In this document: piece after piece, positions 8,357-16,869 of the stretch
Layout of the letters: each line of letters opens with the position of its first letter
Position numbering within the stretch: the first letter of the stretch is position 1
Translations under genes and position numbers: made by a program
Notes under the pieces: model-generated
Database searches by the model: none
What the model saw: the letters and a program-made list of their open reading frames with translations, nothing else
Told to the model about the DNA's origin: nothing
Source of the DNA: Gammaproteobacteria bacterium
GTDB lineage: Bacteria > Pseudomonadota > Gammaproteobacteria > Pseudomonadales > Azotimanducaceae
Direction: 5' to 3'
DNA: 37,158 nucleotides
Assembly: GCA_009837725.1 (NCBI GenBank)
Contig: VXSY01000197.1
Span: forward strand, 1 to 37,158

Positions 8357-9957
8357 CAAGGCCGCACGGCTCGCTTGGGCCGTTGCGCCAGCTTCGCCAG
8401 CATCGGTTGCGCCAGCTTGACGAAACGGCAGGCAATGGCGCGGGTGTCGCGGGGGTCGATGAGGTCCACCACATCGCCCTTGTGCGCCGCTCGAAACGGC
8501 GAGCGCAGCCGCAGCAGACGCTCCTCGATGGCTTCGCGGTGCGCGTCCGGGTCTGGCGCCGCCTCGATCTCGCGCCGGTATGCGGCCGCCACCCCACCCT
8601 CAATGGGAATGCCGCCCCACTCACCCGCCGGCCAGCCGAAGCGCAGATTCAGGCCATGCGGATGCCCCAGGCTGTGGGGCGCATCCGCAGCGACGCCATA
8701 CGCCTTGCGAACGTTGAACTCCACCTTCGGCACCTCTGCCTCGGCGCTGGCGATGAGCGCCCGGATGCCGCGCCGCATGGTGGCCTTGCGTTCGGCGTGG
8801 GAGCCGAGCATGAAGCCCGGCATGTCGAGGAAGACCACCACCGGCAGGTTGAAGGCATCGCAGAGGTCCACGAAGTGGGCGTACTTGTCGGCGGCGGGAC
8901 CATCCATGGCACCGGCCATCTTCAATGGATCGCTGCCGATGATGCCGACGCTGTAGCCGTCCAAGCGCGCAAAGCCCGTGATCAGCGCCCCGGCCCAGTG
9001 CCGCCGCATCTCGAAGAACTCGCCGTTGTCCACCACGAGTTCGATCAGACGCCGCGGGTCGTAACCCTGGCGGCGATTGGGCGGGATGATGTTCAAGAGC
9101 TCCTCGGGGCGACGATCGGGCGGATCGCCCGTCTCGACGCGAGGCGCCACGTCGCTCGTGGTGTTCGGCAGATAGGAGATGAAGCGGCGGATTTGATCCA
9201 GCGCCTCCTCTTCCGAATCCGCTTCGTTGTCCACTTGGCCGCTTTCGTGGACGTGCATGGCGGCGCCGCCGAGCGCCTCCTTGTCGAGCTTTTCGCCGAT
9301 GGCGCGGCGCACCACCGGCGGCCCGGAAGGGAAGATCTGCGAACGCCCCTTCACCATGACCGTGAAGTGCGACATCAGCGCAAATGCAGCCGGCGCGCCA
9401 GCCACCGAGCCCAGAATGCCGGCCGCCACCGGAACCTTCGTCAGCAAGTCCACGCCCCGCCACCAGAGTTCGCCGGAGGGAAGCCCCATATGACCGGCCG
9501 CTTCGTCCGATTTCGAGCTGTGCCCGACGCCTTCCACAAGCTGGATGTACGGAATGCCGTACTGCACGGCCAAGGGCTGCGTGAACTGCCGCTGATGCTT
9601 GTGGACGTTGTGTGGACTGCCGCCGGAGATGGTGAAATCATCCCCGCCCACCGCCACCGGGCGACCATCGATCTCGCCAAGGCCCATCACATAGGCACCG
9701 GGCGTGAACTCCCTCAGGTTGCCTTCGGCATCGAATTCCGCTGCGCCCACCAAGGGCCCAGCCTCCATGAAGCTGCCCGCGTCCACCAGCTTGTCGATGC
9801 GCTCGCGAATTGTGTAGCGCCCGCCAGCATGTTGCCGGGCAATGCGCTCCTCGCCACCCATCTCCGTGGCTAACTCCTTGATGTAGGCAATGTCGTCAAT
9901 CGCCTTCTCCCAAGGCATGCCGGGCTTCCAGCTCTCGCGCTTTGGATCGATGGGCAT
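8356..9957 (-). CDS. Acyl-CoA carboxylase, carboxyltransferase (beta) subunit
   Basis: This 533-residue protein belongs to the biotin-dependent carboxylases for propionyl-, acetyl- or methylcrotonyl-CoA. It has both crotonase-like halves: an N-terminal one with IRERIDKLVDAGSF and GRPVAVGGDDFTISGGS, and a C-terminal one with FFEMRRHWAGALITGFARL, FVDLCDAFNLPVVVFLDMPGF and an acyl-CoA oxyanion segment. No biotin carboxylase or biotin carrier subunit is encoded nearby, so its partner lies elsewhere and the acyl-CoA substrate cannot be assigned. ATG at 9957 (MPIDPKRESW) has GGAG nine bases upstream and is preferred over TTG at 9975. Its stop overlaps the trmJ start. Confidence 0.9.
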   Translation of the reverse strand: MPIDPKRESWKPGMPWEKAIDDIAYIKELATEMGGEERIARQHAGGRYTIRERIDKLVDAGSFMEAGPLVGAAEFDAEGNLREFTPGAYVMGLGEIDGRPVAVGGDDFTISGGSPHNVHKHQRQFTQPLAVQYGIPYIQLVEGVGHSSKSDEAAGHMGLPSGELWWRGVDLLTKVPVAAGILGSVAGAPAAFALMSHFTVMVKGRSQIFPSGPPVVRRAIGEKLDKEALGGAAMHVHESGQVDNEADSEEEALDQIRRFISYLPNTTSDVAPRVETGDPPDRRPEELLNIIPPNRRQGYDPRRLIELVVDNGEFFEMRRHWAGALITGFARLDGYSVGIIGSDPLKMAGAMDGPAADKYAHFVDLCDAFNLPVVVFLDMPGFMLGSHAERKATMRRGIRALIASAEAEVPKVEFNVRKAYGVAADAPHSLGHPHGLNLRFGWPAGEWGGIPIEGGVAAAYRREIEAAPDPDAHREAIEERLLRLRSPFRAAHKGDVVDLIDPRDTRAIACRFVKLAQPMLAKLAQRPKRAVRP

Positions 9958-9990
9958 GGGTACTTGCTCCCTCAAGTGATGGGGCTCTTA

Positions 9991-10094
9991 AGGGATGGCA
10001 TTCTGCCTTCCCTCAACGCCGTTAGGCGCTTTTTCGTCAATGCGCGGTGCGAACGCGCCTTGCGGCGCATAGGGAAGGCTCCAATGCCTTCCCT
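9991..10094. repeat. REP-like double-hairpin pair (BIME-like)
   Basis: Two REP-like units face each other in the gap between the carboxylase and the NHL gene. Unit 1 is a hairpin at 9991-10013 (AGGGATGGCA/TGCCTTCCCT, one mismatch) followed by CGCC-GTTA-GGCG and CTTTTTC. Unit 2, inverted, is GCGCC/GGCGC (10055-10068) followed by a perfect 9-bp hairpin AGGGAAGGC/GCCTTCCCT (10071-10094). Related units occur near 19686, 23428 and 37035. The T-rich run after unit 1 may allow termination on the plus strand. Confidence 0.7.
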
Positions 10095-10118
10095 CCAAGT
10101 GTCGTCAGCGTCCGACAG

Positions 10119-11090
10119 TCACTCCGCCCGAATGCGCCGGAACTTCTGCAACGAGTGGCAGTCGAGCGGAACGAGGCCGCGGTTGCCCCCGCCGCTGTAG
10201 ATCACTTCGGCAACGTAAAGGTCGCCCTTGGAGTCTGCCCAGATTCCATGCGGGGCGAAGAAATTGCCCGGGCGTACGGGGTCCTTGCCGCCGAAGCGAT
10301 GGATCAGGGTGCCGTCCAAGTCCAGCACGGCGACGCTTGCATGGGGCGTGTGGGGGAGGACTTCCACGTCCGGGCTTCGTCCCGCGATTTCGCCCAGTTC
10401 CGCCACATAGACGATGCCGTCTGCGTCGATGAAGAGGTCGTCGGGACGGGTGACGTGATCCCACTCCGTGAGGTATTCGCCGCCGTGGTCGAACACCTGA
10501 ATGCGGGAGTTTTCCCGGTCCGCCACCAGTATGCGGTCGTCCTCGTCCACGGCAATGGCGTGTGGCAGGCGGAACTCCCCGGGACCGCCACCAGGCTCCC
10601 CCCAGGACTTGAGGTGCTCGCCGGCCGTCGAGAATCGATGCACCCGGGCGTTGCCGTAGCCGTCCGCCACAAACATCTCCCCCGCACTGTCGAGCGCTAG
10701 GTTGGTCACCCGGTTGAACGGTCCGCCGCCGTACTGCACCGGGGTCTTGCCCGGATCGAAGCCGGTGTCGGCTGGCTTGTCCTTTTCGCCCAAGGTCTGC
10801 AAGAGCTCGCCGTCGGTGTTGAAGATGCGCACGGTGTGGTCAAAATTGTCGGCCGCATAGACGCGGTCGTCCGGGCCGATGTAGAGGCCGTGCGGATTGG
10901 TGAACACGCCCTCGCCCCACGCCTTCAGGAAGTTGCCGTCGGCATCGAAGACGATCATCGGATGCTCGCCGCGATTGAAGGCATAGACGCGGTCGCGGGA
11001 ATCGGTGGCAACGCCGGCCACCTCGACGAAGCTCCATCCCTCTGGCAGCTTCTCCCAACCCTCAATCACTTCGAACTCGATCTGAGCCAT
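10119..11090 (-). CDS. NHL-repeat beta-propeller protein
   Basis: This 323-residue protein is built from about six NHL-type blades, visible as repeated units such as NPHGLYIGPDDRVYAADN, LALDSAGEMFVADGYGNAR, HAIAVDEDDRILVADREN and DDLFIDADGIVYVAEL. The order resembles the propeller of peptidyl-alpha-hydroxyglycine lyase-like proteins, but no catalytic role is proven. There is no signal peptide or membrane segment, so it is probably cytoplasmic. ATG at 11090 has GAGG six bases upstream. It diverges from the luciferase-like oxidoreductase across about 70 bp, which may hold a shared promoter region. Substrate and partner are unknown. Confidence 0.8.
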   Translation of the reverse strand: MAQIEFEVIEGWEKLPEGWSFVEVAGVATDSRDRVYAFNRGEHPMIVFDADGNFLKAWGEGVFTNPHGLYIGPDDRVYAADNFDHTVRIFNTDGELLQTLGEKDKPADTGFDPGKTPVQYGGGPFNRVTNLALDSAGEMFVADGYGNARVHRFSTAGEHLKSWGEPGGGPGEFRLPHAIAVDEDDRILVADRENSRIQVFDHGGEYLTEWDHVTRPDDLFIDADGIVYVAELGEIAGRSPDVEVLPHTPHASVAVLDLDGTLIHRFGGKDPVRPGNFFAPHGIWADSKGDLYVAEVIYSGGGNRGLVPLDCHSLQKFRRIRAE

Positions 11091-11161
11091 GGCCCGCCTC
11101 GCCTGTTACGCTTGCCGGTTCACAAGGTAGCACGCGGCAACGAACGCGAGGGGATCAAGCC

Positions 11162-12103
11162 ATGACGCGAAAGGCGCATTTCGGCGCGACCATTCCACAG
11201 ATCAAGCGCCCTTGGGTCGCCGCGGCAGAGTCGGCGCGGGCCTTCGAGGCCCAGGGCTACGATTCGCTCTGGGTTTGCGACCACCTTTACGGCCCGCAGT
11301 CGCCGCAACTACCGATCCTGGAAGCCTGGTCGATGATCTCCGCCCTCGCGGCCATCACCGACCGAGTGGAACTCGGCACGCTGGTAACGCCGGCCGGGAT
11401 GCGCAACCCCGCCCAACTGGGCAAGACCATCGCCACCGCCGACAACATTGCCGGCGGTCGCGTCATCGCCGGCCTAGGCGGCGGCTGGATGCCCCGCGAG
11501 TTCACCGACTTCGGCATGCCCTTCCTCGGCACCGGCGACCGCCTCAAACAGCTTGCGGAAACCGTAACGCTGCTCAAGCGCATGTGGGCCGAAGACGAGG
11601 ACGAGGTGTCCTTCAACGGCGAGTTCGTCGAGGCCGACAACGTCGTCTGCCAGCCCAAGCCCCCGCGCAAGGTGCCCATCCTCATTGGTGGCGCCGGCGA
11701 GAAGGTGACCCTCGCCATCACCGCCCGCGAGGCCGACATCTGGAACAACCTCGCCGGCCATCAAGCCGCGCTCGCACACAAAGTGGACGTGCTCAAGCGC
11801 CACTGCGACGCCATCGGCCGAGACTTTGGCGAAATCGTCGTCAGCCAGCAATGCCTCGTCACCATTGCCCCGAACGAGGAAACCCTGGGTCCGATGGCCG
11901 ACCGAGCGCAGAAGATCTTCGGCGGCCACATGGGCGACCCCAAGGGCCCCCTCGCCATCACCGGCACCCCAGACCGCTGCGCCGAGCAAATCCAGAAACA
12001 CATCGACCTCGGCTGCACCATGTTCGTGATGGAGTTCTTCGGCAAGGACACCATCGAGCCGGCACAGCTCTTTGCCGAGGAGGTGGCCGTCCACTTCGCC
12101 TAG
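11162..12103 (+). CDS. LLM-class (luciferase-like) flavin/F420-dependent oxidoreductase
   Basis: This is a 313-residue TIM-barrel oxidoreductase of the bacterial luciferase-like superfamily. Diagnostic stretches are GYDSLWVCDHL, LAAITDRVELGTLVTPAGMRNPAQLGKTIAT, GRVIAGLGGGWMPREF and the late cofactor segment KVPILIGGAGEKVT. Members use FMN or coenzyme F420, and sequence alone does not show which. The final part, ITGTPDRCAEQIQKHIDLG, is typical. ATG at 11162 is preceded by GAGGGG with eight-base spacing. The physiological substrate is unknown. It diverges from the NHL protein, and the two might share a pathway, but this is inference. Confidence 0.88.
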   Translation: MTRKAHFGATIPQIKRPWVAAAESARAFEAQGYDSLWVCDHLYGPQSPQLPILEAWSMISALAAITDRVELGTLVTPAGMRNPAQLGKTIATADNIAGGRVIAGLGGGWMPREFTDFGMPFLGTGDRLKQLAETVTLLKRMWAEDEDEVSFNGEFVEADNVVCQPKPPRKVPILIGGAGEKVTLAITAREADIWNNLAGHQAALAHKVDVLKRHCDAIGRDFGEIVVSQQCLVTIAPNEETLGPMADRAQKIFGGHMGDPKGPLAITGTPDRCAEQIQKHIDLGCTMFVMEFFGKDTIEPAQLFAEEVAVHFA

Positions 12104-12682
12104 CCGTAGCTGCGAGCGAACACGAGCACGAAGGCCAGCAGCTCGCGCCAAAGAACTGCCAACGCGCCCTCCAGGGCGCTAGGTGGCACTAGCGACCCTC
12201 CTCGAACAAAAGCCGCCGGCAAACACCGAAGCAACAGTCCCTGCCGCGCGAGCGCCCCGCTGGACGGAGGGCACCATGAGAGGTGGGGGCTGGGGCCAGA
12301 CGCCGAGCGTTAGCGAGGGGTTTGGCGGCGCCCGCCCTCCAAGCCTGCCGAAGGCGCGCACGCAGCGGAGCAGCCAAAGCCACCGCAAGTAAGCGTCCCA
12401 GACAACACCAACAAGGCGCCACCTCAACAACGCCACCAACAAGCCAGCTTCGACTCGCTGACGCCCGTCGTGCCTTGACATGCCTGCGGCAAGCCATTTC
12501 GACTCCCGCGCACGGACGTGGACAAGCCTAGATCCTACGGGGCACGCCACCATCCGATCGGTGGCTCGCGAGAGTGGGCGTATAATCCGTGCTTCGCCCT
12601 CCGGCGCCTTCGCCCGCACGTGAGCAGTCCCGACACCCGCATCCCACTTCGTCTTTCGCCTTCGTCGCTTGCGCACACGCGG
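12104..12682. other. Gene-free stretch before the MFS gene
   Basis: I find no convincing gene here. A compact hairpin GCGCCC/GGGCGC at 12164-12179 lies about 60 bp after the oxidoreductase stop and could be a weak terminator. The rest is GC-rich and low in codon-like signal. A GTG at 12620 in frame with the downstream MFS gene would extend that protein by 21 residues, but it lacks a ribosome-binding site. Confidence 0.5.
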
Positions 12683-14017
12683 ATGTTCCAAGCCCTTGCG
12701 GTGCGCGACTTTCGCTGCCTTTGGGTGTCCAATCTCGCCGCCTCGTTCGCCATGCAGATGCAGATGGTGGCGCGAGGGTGGCTCATCTACGACATGACCA
12801 GTTCGCCGCTGGCGCTCACGTGGGTGATGCTGTCGTTCATGCTGCCGTCGTTTGTGTTTTCCCTCGCCGGCGGCGTGGTGGCCGACCGCATGCGCAAGAA
12901 AGCCATCATGATCACCTCGCAGCTTCTCAACACGGCTGCGACCCTGCTGCTCGCCACCATCGTCTTCCGCGGCGACGTGACGTTCTGGCACTTCATCTGG
13001 TTTGGGCTTTTCAACGGCACGGTGCTTTCTTTCTCCATGCCGGCGCGCGCCTCGGTGATTCCCGAGATCGTCCCCCGCCACGTCGTGGTGAACGCCATGG
13101 CCCTGCAGAGTGCCACCTTCAACCTCTCGCGCATCGCCGGCCCCGCCGTGGCCGGCTTCCTCATCGCCTGGTTCGCCGGCGGCGACACCACCTCCCACAG
13201 CGGCGTCGGCATCGTCTTCTATGCCATTGCAGGGCTTTACATCGTCGCCGTCAGCGGCACCGCCATGCTGCACTACGACGGCGCCCCGCAACGGGAAACC
13301 GAGACCCGCGTGCTGCACGACCTCGCCGAAGGCTTCACCTACATGCGCCGCGAGCGGGTCATCCTGGGCCTCGTCATCATGGGACTGGTGCCGATGACGT
13401 TCGGCTGGGCACCAAGCATGTTGATGCCGGCGTTCAATCAGGACGTGATCGGCGGCGACCCCCAGACCCTCGGCTACCTGATGACGGCAATGGGTGTGGG
13501 CGCGCTCGCCGGCTCGCTCACCCTGGCCCGGCTCGGCGACATCGGCCACAAGGGCCGCGTGCTCTTCATCGCCGCCTACCTCTGGGCCGTCGCCATAATC
13601 GGCTTTTCGCTCTCCGGCGTGCTCGCCATCGCCATGCTGTTCGGCCTGTTCACCGGCGCGTTCAGTTCCGTGATGGGTTCGCTCAACATGAGCGTCGTGC
13701 AGCTCGCCGTGCGCCCCGAGATCCGCGGCCGCGTCATGGCCATCAACATGATGACGCACGGGCTCATGCCGCTCTTCTTCCTGCCCATCAGCGCCTTGGC
13801 CGAATGGCTCGGCATCGCGACGGCCTTGTTCGCAAGCGGCCTGCTGCTGGCCGCAACTATGCTAGCCACCGGCCGCCTGTTCCCGGAACTCCTGCGCATC
13901 GACAAGGGCCACAGCGGCGAAGCCATGCGCCCGGCACCCCGCGAACACCAGTCGGCCGCCGAGACCGGCGTCTCCCTGCCAACCACCGCCACGGAGCCAG
14001 GCCGCAGCACTGCCTGA
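12683..14017 (+). CDS. MFS transporter, EntS/DUF894-type exporter family
   Basis: This is a major facilitator superfamily protein, about 444 residues long with roughly 12 membrane segments. The opening MFQALAVRDFRCLWVSNLAAS and the MQMVARGWLIYDMTSSP segment are typical of the EntS-like drug and siderophore exporter group. The A-loop GGVVADRMRKK between TM2 and TM3 and the C-terminal repeat LARLGDIGHKG fit the fold. The frame is open from 12518. ATG at 12683 is chosen because it aligns with the usual N-terminus, although no clear ribosome-binding site precedes it and GTG at 12620 is an alternative. It converges on the DUF4143 ATPase with only six bases between the stop codons. The substrate is unknown. 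Confidence 0.85.
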   Translation: MFQALAVRDFRCLWVSNLAASFAMQMQMVARGWLIYDMTSSPLALTWVMLSFMLPSFVFSLAGGVVADRMRKKAIMITSQLLNTAATLLLATIVFRGDVTFWHFIWFGLFNGTVLSFSMPARASVIPEIVPRHVVVNAMALQSATFNLSRIAGPAVAGFLIAWFAGGDTTSHSGVGIVFYAIAGLYIVAVSGTAMLHYDGAPQRETETRVLHDLAEGFTYMRRERVILGLVIMGLVPMTFGWAPSMLMPAFNQDVIGGDPQTLGYLMTAMGVGALAGSLTLARLGDIGHKGRVLFIAAYLWAVAIIGFSLSGVLAIAMLFGLFTGAFSSVMGSLNMSVVQLAVRPEIRGRVMAINMMTHGLMPLFFLPISALAEWLGIATALFASGLLLAATMLATGRLFPELLRIDKGHSGEAMRPAPREHQSAAETGVSLPTTATEPGRSTA

Positions 14018-14023
14018 ACGAGT

Positions 14024-15349
14024 TCAGCGCGAAGCGAGCATCCACTCCCAAGCCGGCTGGCAAGTCACACACTGCGGCAGCGAGGGCGGCACGTCGTCTC
14101 GATATAGCGTGATGAGGTGCAGCTCTGCATCCGGATACTCCTCCCCAGCCGATTGCAAGGCACGCAGTTCGCGACGCGCGGTGGCTGGATCGCCAAGATC
14201 AGCACACACCTGAATGAGTTCCGGCCTGCCGTCCGGCGTTCGAGCCAGGAAATCCACCTCGTAGCCGTCTGCCGTCTTGACATAGGCGACTTCCATTCGA
14301 CGACGCTCCAACTCCACCAACACGGCGGTTTCCAGCGCGTGGCCAAGGTTGGCTCGGCCGGTGCGGTCGAAGATGGGCATGAGCCCCGTGTCCACCGGAT
14401 AGACCTTGCGCGGGTTCACCATGCGCTGGCGCTCGGAAGCGGTCTCCATCCAGACCACGCGAACCAGAAAGCAGTCTTCAAGATAGCCGAGCAGTTGATG
14501 CACCGTGTCCCGGGCGATGGCGACTCCCTGCGACTTCAGCGCCCGGTGGAACTTCTCCACGCTGAACAAGGCCCCGGCATTGCCGAGCAGGTGCCGTACC
14601 AGCCAGCGCAAACCTGCGACGTTGCGCACATCGTGTCGCTCGACCACGTCTCGGAGAATGGCCACATCCACATGGTCGCGTAGCAACTGAGCACGGGATG
14701 CCATGTCGAGGCCTTGCGCTTCGGGAAATCCGCCCGCCATGAGCCAGTTACGGAACTCGCGCTCCAATGCCAAGCGTTCCTGGACAACCGTGCCGCCGAC
14801 CGGATCAGGCACGGTGAGCCCAGCATGCCGAAGCGCCTCGTCGAATCCAAAGGGATGCATGAGCACGCTCCAACCCCGACCCCGAAGAGACGTGGCCACC
14901 TCGAGCGACAGCATTTGCGCCGACGAGCCCGACACGAACACTTCCGATTCGCCCTCGTCGAGCAACCGCCGCACGAAACGTTCACAACCGGGAAACAACT
15001 GGATTTCGTCGAAGCACCAGACGACGGGCGAGGCGTCCGCCCCGGAAGGAGCCACACGCGCATACTCCTCCGTGAGAAAGCCGAGAGCCGCCCCGTCGAG
15101 ATCAGCGATGCGTTCGTCCTCGAACGAGATGTAGGGCATGCGACCCTGCCTCGCACCAGCCGCAATGCGCTCGGCTCGAACCTGATGCAGGAACGTGGTC
15201 TTGCCAGCCCGGCGGGCACCGAGCACCGCGGTTGCCTTGCCTGGGAAATGATGCCGGCCGGCCACGCGCCGACGCGTGAACTGCGGCAGCGGTGCATGGC
15301 AGGAACGAACCAGTTGCTCGCTGAGCGCTTGGCGGGACCGCGTGTCCAT
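14024..15349 (-). CDS. AAA-type ATPase with DUF4143 domain
   Basis: This 441-residue protein has a P-loop (VLGARRAGKTTF, about residue 43), a Walker B-like CFDEIQLF and a sensor-like SGSSAQML in the N-terminal AAA domain. The C-terminal DUF4143 region includes a nuclease-like pattern (ETAVLVELERR, then GYEVDFLA and ELIQV) reminiscent of PD-(D/E)XK folds. Such proteins are widespread and patchy, often behave as mobile or accessory genes, and have no settled function. Upstream at 15390-15447 are two palindromes that look like operator sites. The gene is convergent with the MFS transporter and downstream of the cyclotransferase-like gene. Confidence 0.85.
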   Translation of the reverse strand: MDTRSRQALSEQLVRSCHAPLPQFTRRRVAGRHHFPGKATAVLGARRAGKTTFLHQVRAERIAAGARQGRMPYISFEDERIADLDGAALGFLTEEYARVAPSGADASPVVWCFDEIQLFPGCERFVRRLLDEGESEVFVSGSSAQMLSLEVATSLRGRGWSVLMHPFGFDEALRHAGLTVPDPVGGTVVQERLALEREFRNWLMAGGFPEAQGLDMASRAQLLRDHVDVAILRDVVERHDVRNVAGLRWLVRHLLGNAGALFSVEKFHRALKSQGVAIARDTVHQLLGYLEDCFLVRVVWMETASERQRMVNPRKVYPVDTGLMPIFDRTGRANLGHALETAVLVELERRRMEVAYVKTADGYEVDFLARTPDGRPELIQVCADLGDPATARRELRALQSAGEEYPDAELHLITLYRDDVPPSLPQCVTCQPAWEWMLASR

Positions 15350-15389
15350 GGTTCACTCTGGCGCTACTTCCCGCGCATTGTAGCCCGAA

Positions 15390-15447
15390 TTCTCCTTTTC
15401 AAAAGGAGAAATATCCCCAAAGTTCTCCTTCTCAAAAGGAGAACTTT
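15390..15447 (-). promoter_or_regulatory. Two operator-like palindromes upstream of the DUF4143 ATPase
   Basis: The first palindrome (15390-15410) has perfect 10-bp arms TTCTCCTTTT/AAAAGGAGAA around one central base. The second (15419-15447) has 14-bp arms with a single mismatch and contains TTCTCCTT/AAGGAGAA. Their centres are 33 bp apart, about three helical turns, so both face the same side of the DNA. They fill the 101-bp gap between the cyclotransferase-like stop and the ATPase start. I infer binding of a dimeric or tetrameric regulator, possibly the ATPase itself. The arms also contain AAGGAG, so RNA hairpins that hide ribosome-binding sites are another possibility. Confidence 0.6.
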
Positions 15448-15450
15448 CGG

Positions 15451-15921
15451 TCAGTGCTCCGCTGGGTCGTCGAGGCAGCAAACGCCCTCTAGCCAGCGCA
15501 CGTAGGAAGCGGGAAGGAACTCGCGGCCGGCGAGGAGGTGCTCCAGATACCAGCGGGGCGGCTTTAGCGTCGGGTCGATCACCGCGGCGTTGGCGAAGTA
15601 GGTCCACGCCGCCACGTCTCCGGCCTCCGTCTGCACCCATACGGCATCGCGGCCGTAGTGCCTAGGAGCGACCTCGAACGGGTCCATGCGCAGGATTTCC
15701 TCCGGCGGCGTAAGGCGATAGAGCACACCGGCCACAAACTTCCCGCGTGCAAACCGGATGTTGGCGTGCCCCGCTCCCACTTGATGCCGGGAGCGCTTGT
15801 CGAACGTCAGGCGCACACCGGGCAGGACTCCGGCGAGCACCGCATCGAAGCCGATGCCCCGCTCCCGCACCCGTTCGGGGTTCATGTTGCTGCCGTAGGC
15901 GAAATAGTGCCGCGGTGTCAC
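15451..15921 (-). CDS. Gamma-glutamylcyclotransferase-like (GGCT/AIG2 fold) protein
   Basis: This 156-residue protein has the GGCT/AIG2 signature FAYGSNMNPERV (YGSN at residues 9-12), VAGVLYRLTPPEEI and the putative catalytic glutamate in MDPFEVAPRHYG. The fold is known from gamma-glutamyl cyclotransferases, which release 5-oxoproline from gamma-glutamyl amines. The true substrate here is unknown. Its start overlaps the stop of the TusA-like gene by four bases (ATGA), so the two are probably co-translated. A link to glutathione or sulfur handling is inferred only from that pairing. Confidence 0.82.
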   Translation of the reverse strand: MTPRHYFAYGSNMNPERVRERGIGFDAVLAGVLPGVRLTFDKRSRHQVGAGHANIRFARGKFVAGVLYRLTPPEEILRMDPFEVAPRHYGRDAVWVQTEAGDVAAWTYFANAAVIDPTLKPPRWYLEHLLAGREFLPASYVRWLEGVCCLDDPAEH

Positions 15922-16175
15922 GAGGCGCCAGAGCCGCCCTTGCGGATGACGAAGTGGAACCGGTCGCCAATCTGTTCGTTCCGCTCCAGCACATGCCCCA
16001 TGAAACGACAGAAGTTGACGAAATCGCGCACCGTGGATGGATCGGTGGCCTCAATCGCCACCGTCTCACCCACATCCATCCCCCGCACCCGATTGCGCAC
16101 AATCATCAGCGGCTCCGGACACTTGAGCCCCACCGCATCAACGCAGAAATCCGCTTCGTCCACCTGCACCACCAA
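15918..16175 (-). CDS. TusA-family sulfur carrier protein
   Basis: This 85-residue protein is close to the usual TusA length, with the signature VDAVGLKCPEPLM in which Cys19 would carry the persulfide. TusA relays sulfur from a cysteine desulfurase such as IscS to tRNA thiolation or other acceptors. The iscS gene is about 8.6 kb away, and TusE/TusBCD are not in the window. The start is ambiguous: TTG at 16175 and GTG at 16172 and 16169 are all possible, and no strong ribosome-binding site decides between them. It is followed at once by the cyclotransferase-like gene. Confidence 0.85.
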   Translation of the reverse strand: MVVQVDEADFCVDAVGLKCPEPLMIVRNRVRGMDVGETVAIEATDPSTVRDFVNFCRFMGHVLERNEQIGDRFHFVIRKGGSGAS

Positions 16176-16376
16176 CTACTCGCCCTACCCGGCACCAAGC
16201 TGCCGGTGTGCCTACGCTACCAAATCGCCACGAACCGAAGGCTGAACGCCGGCCGAAATCAGCACGCAAGCCCCCCAGGAGGCGATTAACCGGAGAAGAA
16301 AATCGTGCCTTTTCGCTACACCCTGCAACGCGCTCCCTACCAAGGTCCCGCATCGACCGTGGAAATCGCGTCAGTA

Positions 16377-16427
16377 CCCGACACACAAACAACTCGTCCT
16401 ACAGGCTCGTGGGCGATGTCTCACACT
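16377..16427 (-). repeat. TGTCGGG-ended interspersed repeat, copy 1
   Basis: On the minus strand this reads GTGTGAGACATCGCCCA, a variable middle, then GGACGA and TTGTTTGTGTGTCGGG. It aligns with four further copies at 16764, 17680, 19889 and 19970. It lies in the 694-bp stretch 16176-16869, which otherwise shows no gene to me. Confidence 0.7.
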
Positions 16428-16763
16428 TGCTGTTGGTCGCGCCGGGCGAGTTTGTCCGTGTGCATGCAGCAGCGGCCACACGCGAAATACAGCCACGCCG
16501 CATCGATGCGTCACCAAAGCGAGACTTCGATTTCACACGCCGCGAATCGGTCGCCGGCGTGACGAGCCCCCGACCCTTGCCGAAACGAGGCGAGGGCGGT
16601 TCGAGGGGGGCACGGGGCAGACTCGATTGGCTTACCCAGGCGGGCCGCGTGACGCTTCGGATGTCCCAGACCAAATGCAGCGCCCTCGCCTCTCTCGGGC
16701 TCCGCAGTCCATGCCTTCACATACTCGTTTGCGCCGGCGAAGTGGTCCACTGGCACGGCCGTA

Positions 16764-16812
16764 CCCGACACACAACATTTCATCCCACGCCGCTGCAGGC
16801 GATCTCTCACAG
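16764..16812 (-). repeat. TGTCGGG-ended interspersed repeat, copy 2
   Basis: The minus strand reads TGTGAGAGATCGCC, a GC-rich middle, then GGGATGAAATGTTGTGTGTC. It has the same orientation as copies 1 and 3. It lies about 60 bp past the stop of the L,D-transpeptidase gene. Confidence 0.7.
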
Positions 16813-16869
16813 TGGCGGGACTGCAACAACGCGTGCGTCCTGTCGGATCAACGCCGGCGACGTGGGAAC

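Noticed and set aside
8383-9873. 496-residue plus-strand open frame
   Set aside because: It is antisense to the acyl-CoA carboxylase carboxyltransferase, which is unmistakable.
12179-13759. 526-residue minus-strand open frame rich in His, Asp and Gly
   Set aside because: It is antisense to the MFS transporter, has no recognisable domain and its composition is that of a GC-rich shadow frame.
15353-15640. Open frame that encodes repeated FEKEN units across the palindromes
   Set aside because: The repeated peptide comes from the two DNA palindromes. It overlaps the cyclotransferase-like gene in another frame and has no separate support.
16176-16869. Possible missed gene in the 694-bp gap
   Set aside because: The plus-strand frames here are Arg/Ser/Pro-rich, cross repeat copies and run into the antisense of the L,D-transpeptidase. 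No motif or ribosome-binding site supports them.
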